The notes under the pieces were generated by a model, which worked only from the letters and a program-made list of their open reading frames with translations, had not been told where the DNA came from and ran no database searches. Both the position numbers and the translations under genes were made by a program. A DNA stretch of 64,000 nucleotides from the NCBI RefSeq assembly GCF_042652345.1, contig NZ_JBHSJJ010000023.1:6891-70890 (forward strand), in the 5' to 3' direction. This stretch comes from Negadavirga shengliensis (lineage in GTDB: Bacteria; Bacteroidota; Bacteroidia; Cytophagales; Cyclobacteriaceae). Positions 1-7,994 of the stretch are shown here, piece after piece (the first letter of the stretch is position 1; every line of letters begins with the position of its first letter).

Positions 1-18
1 AGGCTTGGGCTGAAATGC

Positions 19-55
19 GCTTGCCTACTCGACCGCCAAAACGTTACCGGCAAGC
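19..55. repeat. Inverted repeat with GTTACC core before first gene
   Basis: The 7-mers GCTTGCC (19-25) and GGCAAGC (49-55) are exact reverse complements and enclose GTTACC at 43-48. A similar ACGTTACC core lies before the beta-lactamase gene near 3437. It could be the right half of an attC-like site from a gene cassette. Only one arm pair is visible, so this is tentative. Confidence 0.3.
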
Positions 56-205
56 CAAACAAAACACATGAAAGCAAATATCATATGGAAAACCAAACGA
101 TACCTTCACATTGGAATTTGTCTAAAAAAATCGCATTCCGGTCGCCTGACCCGATTAGCGGTCATAGTAGGACGACCCGCGAAACAGACTGACAAAAAAG
201 AAAAT

Positions 206-772
206 ATGAAAAAAGTAGTTGCAGCAATGAACATGACACTTGACGGGTTTTGTGACCATACCTCAGGCGTCCCTGATGAAGAAATACACCAACATTACGC
301 TGACCTGTTGAGAAGCGCCGATACCGCTTTATATGGCAGGATAACCTACCAGCTTATGGAATTTTGGCGAACCGTGCTGGAAAATCCCACAGGCGATAAA
401 GCATTGGACGACTTTGCAGTCGCAATAGACAATACCCCGAAGATTGTTTTTTCCAGCACACTGAAAAATGTAGATTGGAAAAGTGCGAAATTAGCAAGTC
501 AGGACCTTGAGAAAGAAGTTTTGGAACTCAAACAACAATCGGGCAAAGACATTTTTGTGTGCAGTCCGAGCTTGATTGTAGCTTTGACGAAACTTAATTT
601 AATAGACGAATATCAACTTTGTGTTCACCCTGTTATCGCAGGAAGTGGTTTGCCGTTATTTAAAAACATCAGCGAAAAAATTATGCTTAAACTCATAAAG
701 ACCAAAACGTTTAGCGGTGGTGCAGTCATTCTTTATTATGAACCGACATCACAAAAAACAACTAAGCGCTAA
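206..772 (+). CDS. RibD C-terminal/DHFR-like family protein
   Basis: A protein of about 188 residues of the dihydrofolate-reductase-like (RibD C-terminal, YyaP/YwjB) family. It begins MKKVVAAMNMTLDGF and carries the usual MTLDGF segment, LYGRITYQLMEFW, and a C-terminal IAGSGLPLF followed by a beta hairpin. Proteins of this family bind NADPH with a DHFR fold; most in Bacteroidota have no assigned substrate. The frame is open further upstream, but the family start and an A-rich leader favour ATG 206. It stands alone, followed by 393 bases without a gene. A paralogue lies at 14937-15530. Confidence 0.85.
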   Translation: MKKVVAAMNMTLDGFCDHTSGVPDEEIHQHYADLLRSADTALYGRITYQLMEFWRTVLENPTGDKALDDFAVAIDNTPKIVFSSTLKNVDWKSAKLASQDLEKEVLELKQQSGKDIFVCSPSLIVALTKLNLIDEYQLCVHPVIAGSGLPLFKNISEKIMLKLIKTKTFSGGAVILYYEPTSQKTTKR

Positions 773-918
773 CAAGGATTTCCAAAGGCGGGGGCAGAAC
801 GACTTTGACGGGATAGTGCCCAAGAATATAATATTTAACGAACCCCAATGAAAAAGACCCATGAGCCAACTGGCTCAGGTCGGGCTCGATTGCCCCGATT
901 ACTCCGGCAGACCCCAGC

Positions 919-981
919 GAAGTGCTTGTGGAGATTGATCTTGGATTTTTGGATATCGGGTGGTTCTTGCCGGGTAAAAAC
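919..981. repeat. Dispersed repeat, copy 1 (partner at 62209)
   Basis: About 63 bases, running from AAGTGCTTGTGG through TTGATCTTGGATTTTT to GGGTAAAAAC, match 62209-62271 at most positions. It sits in the 393-base stretch 773-1165, where no gene is seen. The short frames through it on both strands look non-coding. Confidence 0.65.
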
Positions 982-1165
982 TCAAGTGTTGACAAAAAAG
1001 GAATTTGCCGGGTTGAACAAAGAGCTGGTATAGTCTTCGTGATTGAACCGATGCGTTACTGGGTGTTTTCATCGGCGGTTAGCCGGTCTTCGAAGTAAAA
1101 AACAATCTAAAAATTTTGAATTTATTTTTCTTTATATAAATTTAGTTCGACACAAAATACATTAT

Positions 1166-1933
1166 ATGAAAAAAATTTTACGAATTACCCTTATGGTGAG
1201 TTTTCTGGCTTCATGTGCCGCACCTATTACTGTCAAAGTAAATAGCACACGGGAGGAAAAAATTCCTATGCGCGATTTCAATCTGGCATCAGTGATGATC
1301 GGCCCTATGGCCCAGCCTGTGATGCCGTTGGTCGATGCTGCAGCTTTTAATAAAAAGACAAACCAAATCGCCCATTTGATAATGGACGAAGAAGAAAGGA
1401 TCATCGAGGAATATAAGCATATCCTGGTGAATACTTTGAATGGATATTTGTCTACTCAAATCGTAACGTCAAACCAGTTGGATCGGGAAATAAAAAGCCC
1501 TTATGTGGTTGAAAAAGGAATACAGACAGAAAACAAAAATTTCCCCATCGTTTTCTTCAGCGAGGGAGACCTTAACATAGCAGCTTTCGGAAAGGGGAAA
1601 AATGTCAATACCATTTTTAAAAATGATGAAACCCTCAAAGCCCGGGTAGGTGAAATAGCAGAAAAAATGGGGATCAGTAACATTGCTGTTTCATATAACC
1701 GCCTGGCTGTGGTAGGTGCCGGGGCTTTTGGAGCCTACGGTACGATCACGCTCCAGTCTTACCTCTTTGTTTATGACGCTTTTGGAAATATGTTAATTGA
1801 TGTGGAGGGGTGGACCAAGCCAGAACCTATTAAAGGCAAAGACCTCATCGAATACAAGGTACAGTTACACAAGTTCGAAGTGTTGGCGGCGGAAATGTCG
1901 AGGAGATTGGCAGAATATATTCAGAAAGTTTAG
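1166..1933 (+). CDS. Putative lipoprotein of unknown function
   Basis: Starts at ATG 1166 with a lipoprotein signal (MKKILRITLMVSFLASCAAP, lipobox LASC), so the mature protein should be anchored to a membrane by its N-terminal cysteine. The frame is open upstream to 1043, but the signal peptide fixes the start. About 255 residues, mixed alpha/beta; a glycine-rich stretch near residues 183-195 (VVGAGAFGAYG) precedes a strand-rich end. I do not recognise the family. The stop overlaps the start region of the next gene, so the two are probably co-transcribed. Confidence 0.75.
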   Translation: MKKILRITLMVSFLASCAAPITVKVNSTREEKIPMRDFNLASVMIGPMAQPVMPLVDAAAFNKKTNQIAHLIMDEEERIIEEYKHILVNTLNGYLSTQIVTSNQLDREIKSPYVVEKGIQTENKNFPIVFFSEGDLNIAAFGKGKNVNTIFKNDETLKARVGEIAEKMGISNIAVSYNRLAVVGAGAFGAYGTITLQSYLFVYDAFGNMLIDVEGWTKPEPIKGKDLIEYKVQLHKFEVLAAEMSRRLAEYIQKV

Positions 1934-1938
1934 TGGTG

Positions 1939-2397
1939 ATGAGGTGTCTGTTGTTTCTTTTTGTGCTTTCGTTTTTTTCGATCACAAAATTACCTGCGCA
2001 GGCTTCATTGAATTTACCACCCCTGGATAGCTATTCGAAAGCCAAAATAGGGTTAAAAAATTTCGCCCAGTTAAAGGCTACCGACTTAAGGATCGGGCAA
2101 GACAGTCTTATATTCCACTCCGGCGGAATCATACATGTAGTGCCTTTTACTGAAGTTAATTACATCCGGGTAAAAGAAGGCAATAAGGCGGCTATGGGCG
2201 GACTTATGGGAGCCGGTGTGATGTTGCTGGTGTCCGGCAACGCTGTGATGCAAACAAGATCAGATCCATTCAATCCCTTTCAGGAAAGCACCGCTGGCAT
2301 GGTCACGCTGTTTGCGCTATCCGGCGCAGGTATAGGGGCGTTGACTGGATTGACCTTCCCTAAAGAATACAGCTACTATCTGCATGTTCATAAGTAG
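1939..2397 (+). CDS. Secreted or membrane protein of unknown function
   Basis: About 152 residues. An N-terminal signal peptide (MRCLLFLFVLSFFSITKLPAQA, cleavage likely after AQA) is followed by a soluble part with KNFAQLKATDLRIGQDSL, then a glycine-rich hydrophobic hairpin (AAMGGLMGAGVMLLVSG and LFALSGAGIGALTGL) like those of small membrane-inserting proteins. GTG codons at 1933 and 1936 could also start it. It overlaps or abuts the lipoprotein gene before it, so the two are likely one transcription unit. No function can be assigned. Confidence 0.7.
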   Translation: MRCLLFLFVLSFFSITKLPAQASLNLPPLDSYSKAKIGLKNFAQLKATDLRIGQDSLIFHSGGIIHVVPFTEVNYIRVKEGNKAAMGGLMGAGVMLLVSGNAVMQTRSDPFNPFQESTAGMVTLFALSGAGIGALTGLTFPKEYSYYLHVHK

Positions 2398-2549
2398 TTT
2401 CCCGGCGTTTTACCAGTGTCGTGCCATGTTTACTTTGAGCATCCTGTTCCGCCCGCGACGATGCAATCCTGTGCGCTATCTTCCCCGCCGCGGCGAGGAC
2501 TCAATGTTATTGAGTTAAAATGGCTAGAATGCAAAAAAACATCACAATC

Positions 2550-3302
2550 ATGATTTATAATATTTTAAACGGAGATTCTCTTGCCTACAGTTTTCCTGAC
2601 ACTAAAATTGAAGGAGACATCATCGTTGCTAGAGAAGCACTTATTGACGGAGACTTGTCAGGCGATGACCTGCAAGACTTCTGGCATTCAAGAGCCAAGT
2701 ACCTGGAATTAACAGAAGCTGAGTATTACGACAAGGTTGTAAGTGAATTTGAAAGAATAATGAATGCGCCTGACGATTCCGAATTCAATCTTTGGTTTGA
2801 GTATGACTTATTCTGCCAGGTAAACATGTGGTTTATTATTTCAATCATCAATCGTTTGCCAGTAAAGAAAAAAGTTTATGCTGTTTATACTTCCTATCTG
2901 GACAGAAACCATAAACATTTTTGGAATGGATTTGGACCGGCTAATTCAAGCCAGCTTCAAGTTTGTTTTGCCGATAGAATTCTTTTAAGTGATGCTGACT
3001 TACAATTAGGACAGGAATTATGGACAGCCTATAAAGACAATAACTTTGAAGAATTAATTCGCCTTTCAAAAAATCAATCTTTTGCTTTTCCATATCTGCA
3101 AGAAGTGGTAAAAGCACATATTGACCGTTTTCCAAAAGATGGCACAAAAGGAAGGCCTGAAAGGGTTATTGAAGACATTACGAAGAATATTTCTACTGAC
3201 TTTCCTAAAGTGTTCAAAGAATTTTGGAACAGAGAAAGCATTTATGGTTTTGGTGACACTCAATTAAAAAGTCTATATGACAAAGTAATGCACAACCGCT
3301 GA
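2550..3302 (+). CDS. DUF1835 domain-containing protein
   Basis: About 250 residues. The N-terminus MIYNILNGDSLAYSF with the later GDIIVAREALIDGDL and FWHSRAKYLEL matches the DUF1835 pattern (a short alpha/beta domain of unknown role), followed by a helical half that includes WFEYDLFCQVNMWF and LSDADLQLGQELW, usual for these proteins. ATG 2550 gives the family's typical start; ATG 2520 and 2529 are in frame upstream. The 3' end (GCACAACCGC around the stop) resembles the left core of the attC-like sites seen later in the window, and the gene stands alone, so it may be a captured cassette. No activity is known. Confidence 0.75.
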   Translation: MIYNILNGDSLAYSFPDTKIEGDIIVAREALIDGDLSGDDLQDFWHSRAKYLELTEAEYYDKVVSEFERIMNAPDDSEFNLWFEYDLFCQVNMWFIISIINRLPVKKKVYAVYTSYLDRNHKHFWNGFGPANSSQLQVCFADRILLSDADLQLGQELWTAYKDNNFEELIRLSKNQSFAFPYLQEVVKAHIDRFPKDGTKGRPERVIEDITKNISTDFPKVFKEFWNRESIYGFGDTQLKSLYDKVMHNR

Positions 3303-3493
3303 CAAAAGTGTATGTGCCCATTGCAGGTGCGGTACAAATTTGTAGTTTAGTTTTCAAAGAATGTTCGGTCGCGTGGGATTGTTTCGGAGTAATCGCGCAA
3401 ATCAATCGTTCCTCCTTTATTTGCCCTCCAAGCCCGCAACGTTACCTACTCAAAATGTTACCTGCAAGCATATCACACAACCTACTGGCAAAA

Positions 3494-4354
3494 ATGACAT
3501 CCAAATACCTTCTTTTACTAACTGTCTTACTTTCATTTATCTCAGGCTGCTCACCAAACAAGCGGCCGGACAAATATTCAACGGATTTAAGTAAAAATGA
3601 TATTATTTTACGGGACGACTTTAAAAAGTACTTTGACAATTGTGGCCTTGACGGTGCTGTAGCTATCTATGACTTAAAGCTGCAGCAATGGATTGTGTCT
3701 GACACGGCGGAAATAAAAACTGAAACCCTTCCTGCTTCTACCTTTAAAATTATCAATCTGTTAATAGCGCTTGAAACAAGAACAATTACTGACGAAAAAG
3801 AAATAGTCAACTGGGTTGGTGGTACAGACACCGTTAAATATGGATACAGACCGGAGATTTATCACCATATGTCGGTAAAGGAAGCCTTTGAATTATCAGC
3901 AGGTTGGGTATTTGTTGAACTTGCAAAGAAAATCGGAAAAGACAAATACAAAGAATTCCTTACAAAGTGCAGGTATGGAAATAACAACCTGACCCAAAAA
4001 GACGCCGACTTTTGGAATTTCGGAGAATTTGCAATTTCGCCTAAAAATCAGGTTGAGTTTTTACATGCTTTGTATGAAGAAACGCTACCCTTTTCTAAGC
4101 GGAACATGGACATTGTGAAAAATGTAATGATTACAGAACAGACAGAAGATTATACCATAAGCGCAAAGACGGGTTGGACACGGGAAAACAATATCAATAC
4201 AGGTTGGTGGACAGGATATATTGAAACAAAAAATGGCACTTACATTTTTGCAACCAGACTTCTGCAGGACAGAAAACTTTACAGGCCGGATTTTGGTAGT
4301 TGTAGAAAAGAAATTACAAAAAAGATATTTAAAGACTTAGGGATCATTATATAA
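3494..4354 (+). CDS. Class D (OXA-type) beta-lactamase lipoprotein
   Basis: A serine beta-lactamase or penicillin-recognising protein of class D type, exported as a lipoprotein (MTSKYLLLLTVLLSFISGC, lipobox SGC). Visible motifs, numbered from ATG 3494: active-site STFK 82-85, YGN 161-163, the FW pair near 173-174 followed by the ISP-x-Q-x-x-FL segment, and KTGW 225-228. The second motif, normally Ser-x-Val, reads Ser-Ala-Gly at 135-137, so the usual valine is lost; hydrolysis of beta-lactams is therefore probable but not certain. 286 residues is normal for the class. The gene is solitary and preceded by ACGTTACC near 3437, hinting at a mobile cassette. Confidence 0.85.
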   Translation: MTSKYLLLLTVLLSFISGCSPNKRPDKYSTDLSKNDIILRDDFKKYFDNCGLDGAVAIYDLKLQQWIVSDTAEIKTETLPASTFKIINLLIALETRTITDEKEIVNWVGGTDTVKYGYRPEIYHHMSVKEAFELSAGWVFVELAKKIGKDKYKEFLTKCRYGNNNLTQKDADFWNFGEFAISPKNQVEFLHALYEETLPFSKRNMDIVKNVMITEQTEDYTISAKTGWTRENNINTGWWTGYIETKNGTYIFATRLLQDRKLYRPDFGSCRKEITKKIFKDLGIII

Positions 4355-4440
4355 AATCTATTTCTGGCTGAAGGCCAGTGCTTAAAATCGAAGGGTATAT
4401 TGGAGGACCCAATTTAGAACCAGGGTGGCGCTGCACGTCG

Positions 4441-5349
4441 TCAAAAGCTCTCCTCAATCAATTCCTTGTTGATGGCCGCGCCGGCTTTGGTTCCGGAGGC
4501 GGCGGCTATTGATACCGCCCGGAAAAAGCTGACATTGTCGCCGGCTGCGAAAATGCCGGGGAGGGATGTCCTTTGGAATTCGTCGGTTTTGATCAATCCG
4601 TGTTCGGTCAGTTCACAACCCATTTGTGCCGGAATGTCGCAATGTTGCTTAAATTCTGCCCTGGCAAATAGGGCCGAAACTTGGTGATCCGATCCGTCCG
4701 AAAACACCACTTTGTCAAGATAGCCTTCCCGGTGTTCAAAAGCCAGGATTTCTTTTTCGATAACTTCGATCTGATGGGATCGGATTTTGGCCGTTTCTTC
4801 CCGGGTCAATGTGGATTTGCCATTGGTGAAAAGGACCAGTTGACCGGACCAGTTGCTGAGATGCCGGCAAAACTCAAAAGTCATGGGACCATTGCCCAGC
4901 AGCCCGATTTTTTGGTGCCTCGCCTCGTAACCATGGCAGTAGGGGCAATGCAGGACGGATTTTCCCCAGCAAGCGGCAAAGCCATCAATGTCCGGCATGA
5001 TGTCAAAGACGCCCGTGGCAAAAAGCAGCTTTTGGGCGGTAAAAGTCCCGTTTCCATGGGTTTTGATTTCAAATCCCCCTTCGGTTTTCGTTCCGGATAT
5101 GGCCAGCCCATGGTGGAATTCCACCGTGTTATACTTCAGGACCTGAGCTTTGGCGGCTTCCGCGATTTCCCGGGGAGCCATACCATCCTGGGTGATGAAG
5201 TTATGGGAGTGAGGGGTGGGGGAATTGCAGGGCTTGCCGCTATCGATGACCAGCACTCTGCGCAGGGATCGGCCCAGGGTCAGGGCGGCGGACAGTCCCG
5301 CATAACTTCCGCCCACGATGATCACCTCAAAATCCATTTTGTTTTTCAT
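4441..5349 (-). CDS. Thioredoxin-reductase-like NAD(P)/FAD oxidoreductase
   Basis: 302 residues with an N-terminal FAD-binding GGSYAGLSAA (13-22), a redox-active CPYC at 135-138 in the position of the thioredoxin-reductase CxxC, and the C-terminal FAD motif GIFAAGDNV. The NADPH half (IGLLGNGPM) is present, with GxGxxx reduced to GNGP. It should transfer electrons from NAD(P)H through FAD to a disulfide partner in the cytoplasm; the natural partner is unknown. A perfect 15-base palindrome lies 43-57 bases before the start, suggesting a dedicated regulator not encoded beside it. Confidence 0.85.
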   Translation of the reverse strand: MKNKMDFEVIIVGGSYAGLSAALTLGRSLRRVLVIDSGKPCNSPTPHSHNFITQDGMAPREIAEAAKAQVLKYNTVEFHHGLAISGTKTEGGFEIKTHGNGTFTAQKLLFATGVFDIMPDIDGFAACWGKSVLHCPYCHGYEARHQKIGLLGNGPMTFEFCRHLSNWSGQLVLFTNGKSTLTREETAKIRSHQIEVIEKEILAFEHREGYLDKVVFSDGSDHQVSALFARAEFKQHCDIPAQMGCELTEHGLIKTDEFQRTSLPGIFAAGDNVSFFRAVSIAAASGTKAGAAINKELIEESF

Positions 5350-5391
5350 GGGATTGGTTGTAAATGTAAAAGTAACATGTTGATTATTTTA

Positions 5392-5406
5392 TGCAACAGT
5401 GTTGCA
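5392..5406. promoter_or_regulatory. Palindromic operator candidate upstream of flavoprotein
   Basis: TGCAACA-G-TGTTGCA is a perfect 7+1+7 palindrome located 43-57 bases upstream of the minus-strand flavoprotein start. The size and place fit a binding site for a small dimeric repressor. No regulator gene is next to it. Confidence 0.45.
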
Positions 5407-5567
5407 ATATAAGTGGTTCCGGTGTTGAATCAAATGTCAACCTTTTCAAAAAAAACAATGTGACTTGTCATAAGCGTTTTTTCTACCGGCGCAATCGACC
5501 AAAGCGGGCGGGCCAGCAGAAAACCGAGGGGGTGTGGACCTCGCGGGGTGAAGGATCTTTTTGCCTT

Positions 5568-5587
5568 ATTCCGATAGCTTTCGGAAT
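5568..5587. repeat. Short palindrome ATTCCGA/TCGGAAT
   Basis: ATTCCGA (5568-5574) and TCGGAAT (5581-5587) pair around TAGCTT. It is a relative of the CCCCGATAG/CTATCGGGG palindromes at 9431 and 15587. The surrounding stretch 5407-5708 shows no gene I can support. Confidence 0.4.
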
Positions 5588-5708
5588 TGGTATCCCGAAA
5601 ACTCTGCGCACCCGAACCAAAAGTACAGGTAAGAAAGGGTTACAAAAGCCCCACGTTACTTTGAATACACGCTAAAAAAACCTGCGTCAATGAACTATCG
5701 TCAAGAGG

Positions 5709-6044
5709 CTACTTTTGATGCAGGCAAAGACTGTTTCCGTCCAGGTCTTTTAACCACGCAAATTTTCCCCAAGGTGTCTCATCAATTTTACCAACCTCAA
5801 TTCCCTTGTTATTCAGTTCTTTGATTTTGACATCAATGTTTTCAGTTTCACAAATAATTCCCGGAAACCCAGCCAATGAAATGGTGGTATTGCTATCCGG
5901 CAATCCCATCTGTATCCACGTTTCACCGTGTGCACCAGGGGCTTCAACAATGAGCTGAAAACCAAGTTTCAAATAAAACTCTTTGGCTTTTTGCCTATCT
6001 GCCACAGGCACCATAATAATTTCTACCGATTGCCGAATGGGCAA
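5709..6044 (-). CDS. VOC family (glyoxalase-like) protein
   Basis: 111 residues, a single-chain vicinal-oxygen-chelate protein with the beta-alpha-beta-beta-beta repeat: SVEIIMVPVADRQKAKEFYLKLGF at the N-terminus and FAWLKDLDGNSLCLHQK at the end. Family members bind a metal and act as dioxygenases, lyases or antibiotic-binding proteins; the substrate here is unknown. The N-terminus (MPIRQSV) lies right beside a broken serine-hydrolase tail on the other strand, so the normal upstream region has been replaced. Confidence 0.8.
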   Translation of the reverse strand: MPIRQSVEIIMVPVADRQKAKEFYLKLGFQLIVEAPGAHGETWIQMGLPDSNTTISLAGFPGIICETENIDVKIKELNNKGIEVGKIDETPWGKFAWLKDLDGNSLCLHQK

Positions 6045-6212
6045 TTCAAATCAATAGCATTCGGGCATCTTTCCAAAAATAAAGTAATCGATCAAAAGTA
6101 CTACATCTGTGAACCGGCCAGTGCCGGAGGACTTTGGAGTACACCAAGTGACATTGCCCATTTTTTAATTGAAATGCAGCTTTCCTTAAAAGGGCAATCG
6201 GCCGCAAAGTAG
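6045..6212 (+). pseudogene. C-terminal fragment of a class C-like serine hydrolase
   Basis: The frame reads IAFGHLSKNK, then KYYICEPASAGGLWSTPSDI and AHFLIEMQLSLKGQS, the segment GLWSTPSD-x-x-x-F-x-IE-x-Q that is typical of the beta-lactamase/penicillin-binding (PF00144) serine hydrolases. Only about 55 residues remain; the SxxK and YxN parts and the start are missing and the frame stops at 6212. It begins where the minus-strand VOC gene begins, so the junction is a deletion or rearrangement scar. Confidence 0.6.
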
Positions 6213-6385
6213 TACGCCACCCTATCCATCCTTTTGTTTACAGATATTTTCTTTTTCAAGTATAATTAATTAACTTTATATACGGTAAAACGAATTTTAT
6301 GTACTCCGGCGCGTGATTTTCATCCATTCGAGCAGGTGGACGGTTGGTGGGAAAACCACATTGTTAAATGGGTTGAACAGGTCTC

Positions 6386-6413
6386 TTTCTGTGACGGTGA
6401 ATTGTCACAGAAA
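6386..6413. promoter_or_regulatory. Inverted repeat upstream of AraC-type regulator
   Basis: TTTCTGTGAC (6386-6395) and GTCACAGAAA (6404-6413) are perfect 10-base arms around an 8-base spacer, 47 bases before the regulator start. It is a plausible operator (possibly for the regulator itself) or a leader hairpin. Confidence 0.4.
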
Positions 6414-6460
6414 ACAGTAATCTTCTCTTCGGAAATCGGGACTTTATTTCAAGTAGAAAG

Positions 6461-7543
6461 ATGCCACTTTTCATGGATTTTCACAAGTTTGACCACGTCA
6501 CCATTGAGGACGTGAGGAAGGCCCATTTGGCTGATCTGGCCACACAGGGAAAGTATGGGGTAAAATACTACCAGTTCTGGGTCAACGAGGAAGAAGGGAC
6601 CGTTTTTTGCCTGATGGAGGGGCCTGATGCCGAAACCTGCGCCCTGGTACATCGGCTTGCACATGGAAATGTGGCCTGCGCCATCAGCGAGGTCGAGCCG
6701 GGATTTTTCAAACTGGCCATGGGCGGAGACAACTGGGTGGATGAGGGCCTCACCGTCAAGGGCGAGGGGAGAGCCGATTTGGGATACCGGAGTATGCTCC
6801 TGGTCGCCATCACCGGATTTACCCGGGCCAGGGGTTTTGATGATCTGGATGCTTTTCAAATCCCCCATTGGGCGAGGGATGTGGTGCATCAGAACACCGA
6901 AAAATTCCGCGGGCGAAAAGTTCCCTGGCCGCATGACGATAGTCTTGTTGCCTTGTTCAGTGAAGCTTCCGACGCCCTGAATTGCGCCAAAACCATTCAG
7001 GAAGAGCTGCTGTCTGAAGCTCACCAAAAGCCGGAAGTGCTTTTTAGAATGGGGTTGAGTACCAGTCAGCCTGTCACCGAAAACGGAAATTTCCTTCAGG
7101 AAGCCATCCGCTTTTCACACCGGCTCGCCCATGCGGCCAAAAAGAACCAGTTGCTGATCGACTCCCTGACCGGAAAGCTGTGTATCAGGGAAATCGGGGA
7201 ACTGATCCGGGCAAGGTTGATGAATCGCAGGGAGGAAACCTTTCTCTCCGAGGTTTTCGATGTGATGGAAGGCAACCTGGCGAGTGAGGAGTTTGGGGTA
7301 CAGAGCCTATGCAAATCGGTGGGGGTCAGCAGCCCGCAACTGTACCGCAGGATTACCGGCATCACGGGGCGTTCCCCCAACGAATTTCTCCGCGACATTC
7401 GAATGGAACGGGCGCGGGCTTTACTCCGGCAGAAGGCCGGAAACATCACCCAGGTGGCCATGGAGGTGGGTTATAACAACCCGTCTTACTTTGCCAAATG
7501 CTTCAAGGAAAAATATGGATTCAGTCCTTCGGTGGTGAAGTAG
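6461..7543 (+). CDS. AraC-family regulator with DUF4242 and cyclase-like domains
   Basis: 360 residues in three parts. Residues 1-90 resemble DUF4242 (nickel-binding-protein-like: MPLFMDFHKF, then CALVHRLAHG and AISEVEPG). Residues 110-240 follow the class III nucleotidyl-cyclase fold (LLVAITGFTRARG, DDSLVALFSEASDALNCAKT, RMGLSTSQP, EAIRFSHRLAHAAKKNQLLI), but the first metal-binding aspartate appears as Ala in LVAITGF, so catalysis is doubtful. Residues 260-360 are a typical AraC pair of helix-turn-helices ending VGYNNPSYFAKCFKEKYGFSPS. It probably senses a metal or nucleotide and controls transcription. An inverted repeat lies just upstream; no obvious target operon adjoins it. Confidence 0.85.
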   Translation: MPLFMDFHKFDHVTIEDVRKAHLADLATQGKYGVKYYQFWVNEEEGTVFCLMEGPDAETCALVHRLAHGNVACAISEVEPGFFKLAMGGDNWVDEGLTVKGEGRADLGYRSMLLVAITGFTRARGFDDLDAFQIPHWARDVVHQNTEKFRGRKVPWPHDDSLVALFSEASDALNCAKTIQEELLSEAHQKPEVLFRMGLSTSQPVTENGNFLQEAIRFSHRLAHAAKKNQLLIDSLTGKLCIREIGELIRARLMNRREETFLSEVFDVMEGNLASEEFGVQSLCKSVGVSSPQLYRRITGITGRSPNEFLRDIRMERARALLRQKAGNITQVAMEVGYNNPSYFAKCFKEKYGFSPSVVK

Positions 7544-7994
7544 TATGGTTTGTACTTCATGGATGATAGTGAATGGGATCGCGAAACACCAGGCCACCTT
7601 TGATCAACTATTTGGGAAATATTTTATTCAGGAAAAATATCAAAGGGAGGAATATCCAGTGTTTGCTTCCTTTAAATAACACGGGGCCGATGTGAGCCTG
7701 CCGGTGTATTCCTTTGCTTTACCGCCCGCCCGCCGTGGCGGGTGCGGCACCTTTGTAGCAGATGGCGCTGCACCCATCCCCAGAGCTCGCCCCGGAGGGG
7801 CGAAACCTTTTTGCATGTTGAAATTGAACATATATATCAATGGGGGTCTCATCCCCAATGAACGATTTGTGGTAGCTTTTGAATGATGCAAGGTGGCTGA
7901 GGCATTTTAACGGACATAACTTTGTTTTAAATGGTTTTGCTGAGTGAGGACTTCCCTGTTCAGCAAGGAATTTTTACCCCAAACTGTTCAGATC
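7544..7994. other. Gene-free stretch with GC-rich hairpins
   Basis: No supportable gene. It holds CGCCCC-GGA-GGGGCG at 7788-7802, a CCCGCC/GGCGGG palindrome near 7726-7742 and a GGGG/CCCC pair near 7842-7856. Such hairpins are intergenic repeats in Bacteroidota; a related cluster occurs at 53.7-54.2 kb. The frame starting at 7944 leads into the next gene, but family homology begins at ATG 7995. Confidence 0.5.

Noticed and set aside
4681..5412. 243-residue plus-strand frame across the flavoprotein gene
   Set aside because: Antisense shadow of a well-supported FAD protein; composition is that of reversed codons.
5391..5675. 94-residue frame upstream of the VOC gene
   Set aside because: Arg/Lys-rich, crosses a palindrome, no family features.
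7692..7886. Frame with PPARRGGCGTFVADGAAPIP-like text
   Set aside because: It is the translation of hairpin repeats; no start signal and no family.
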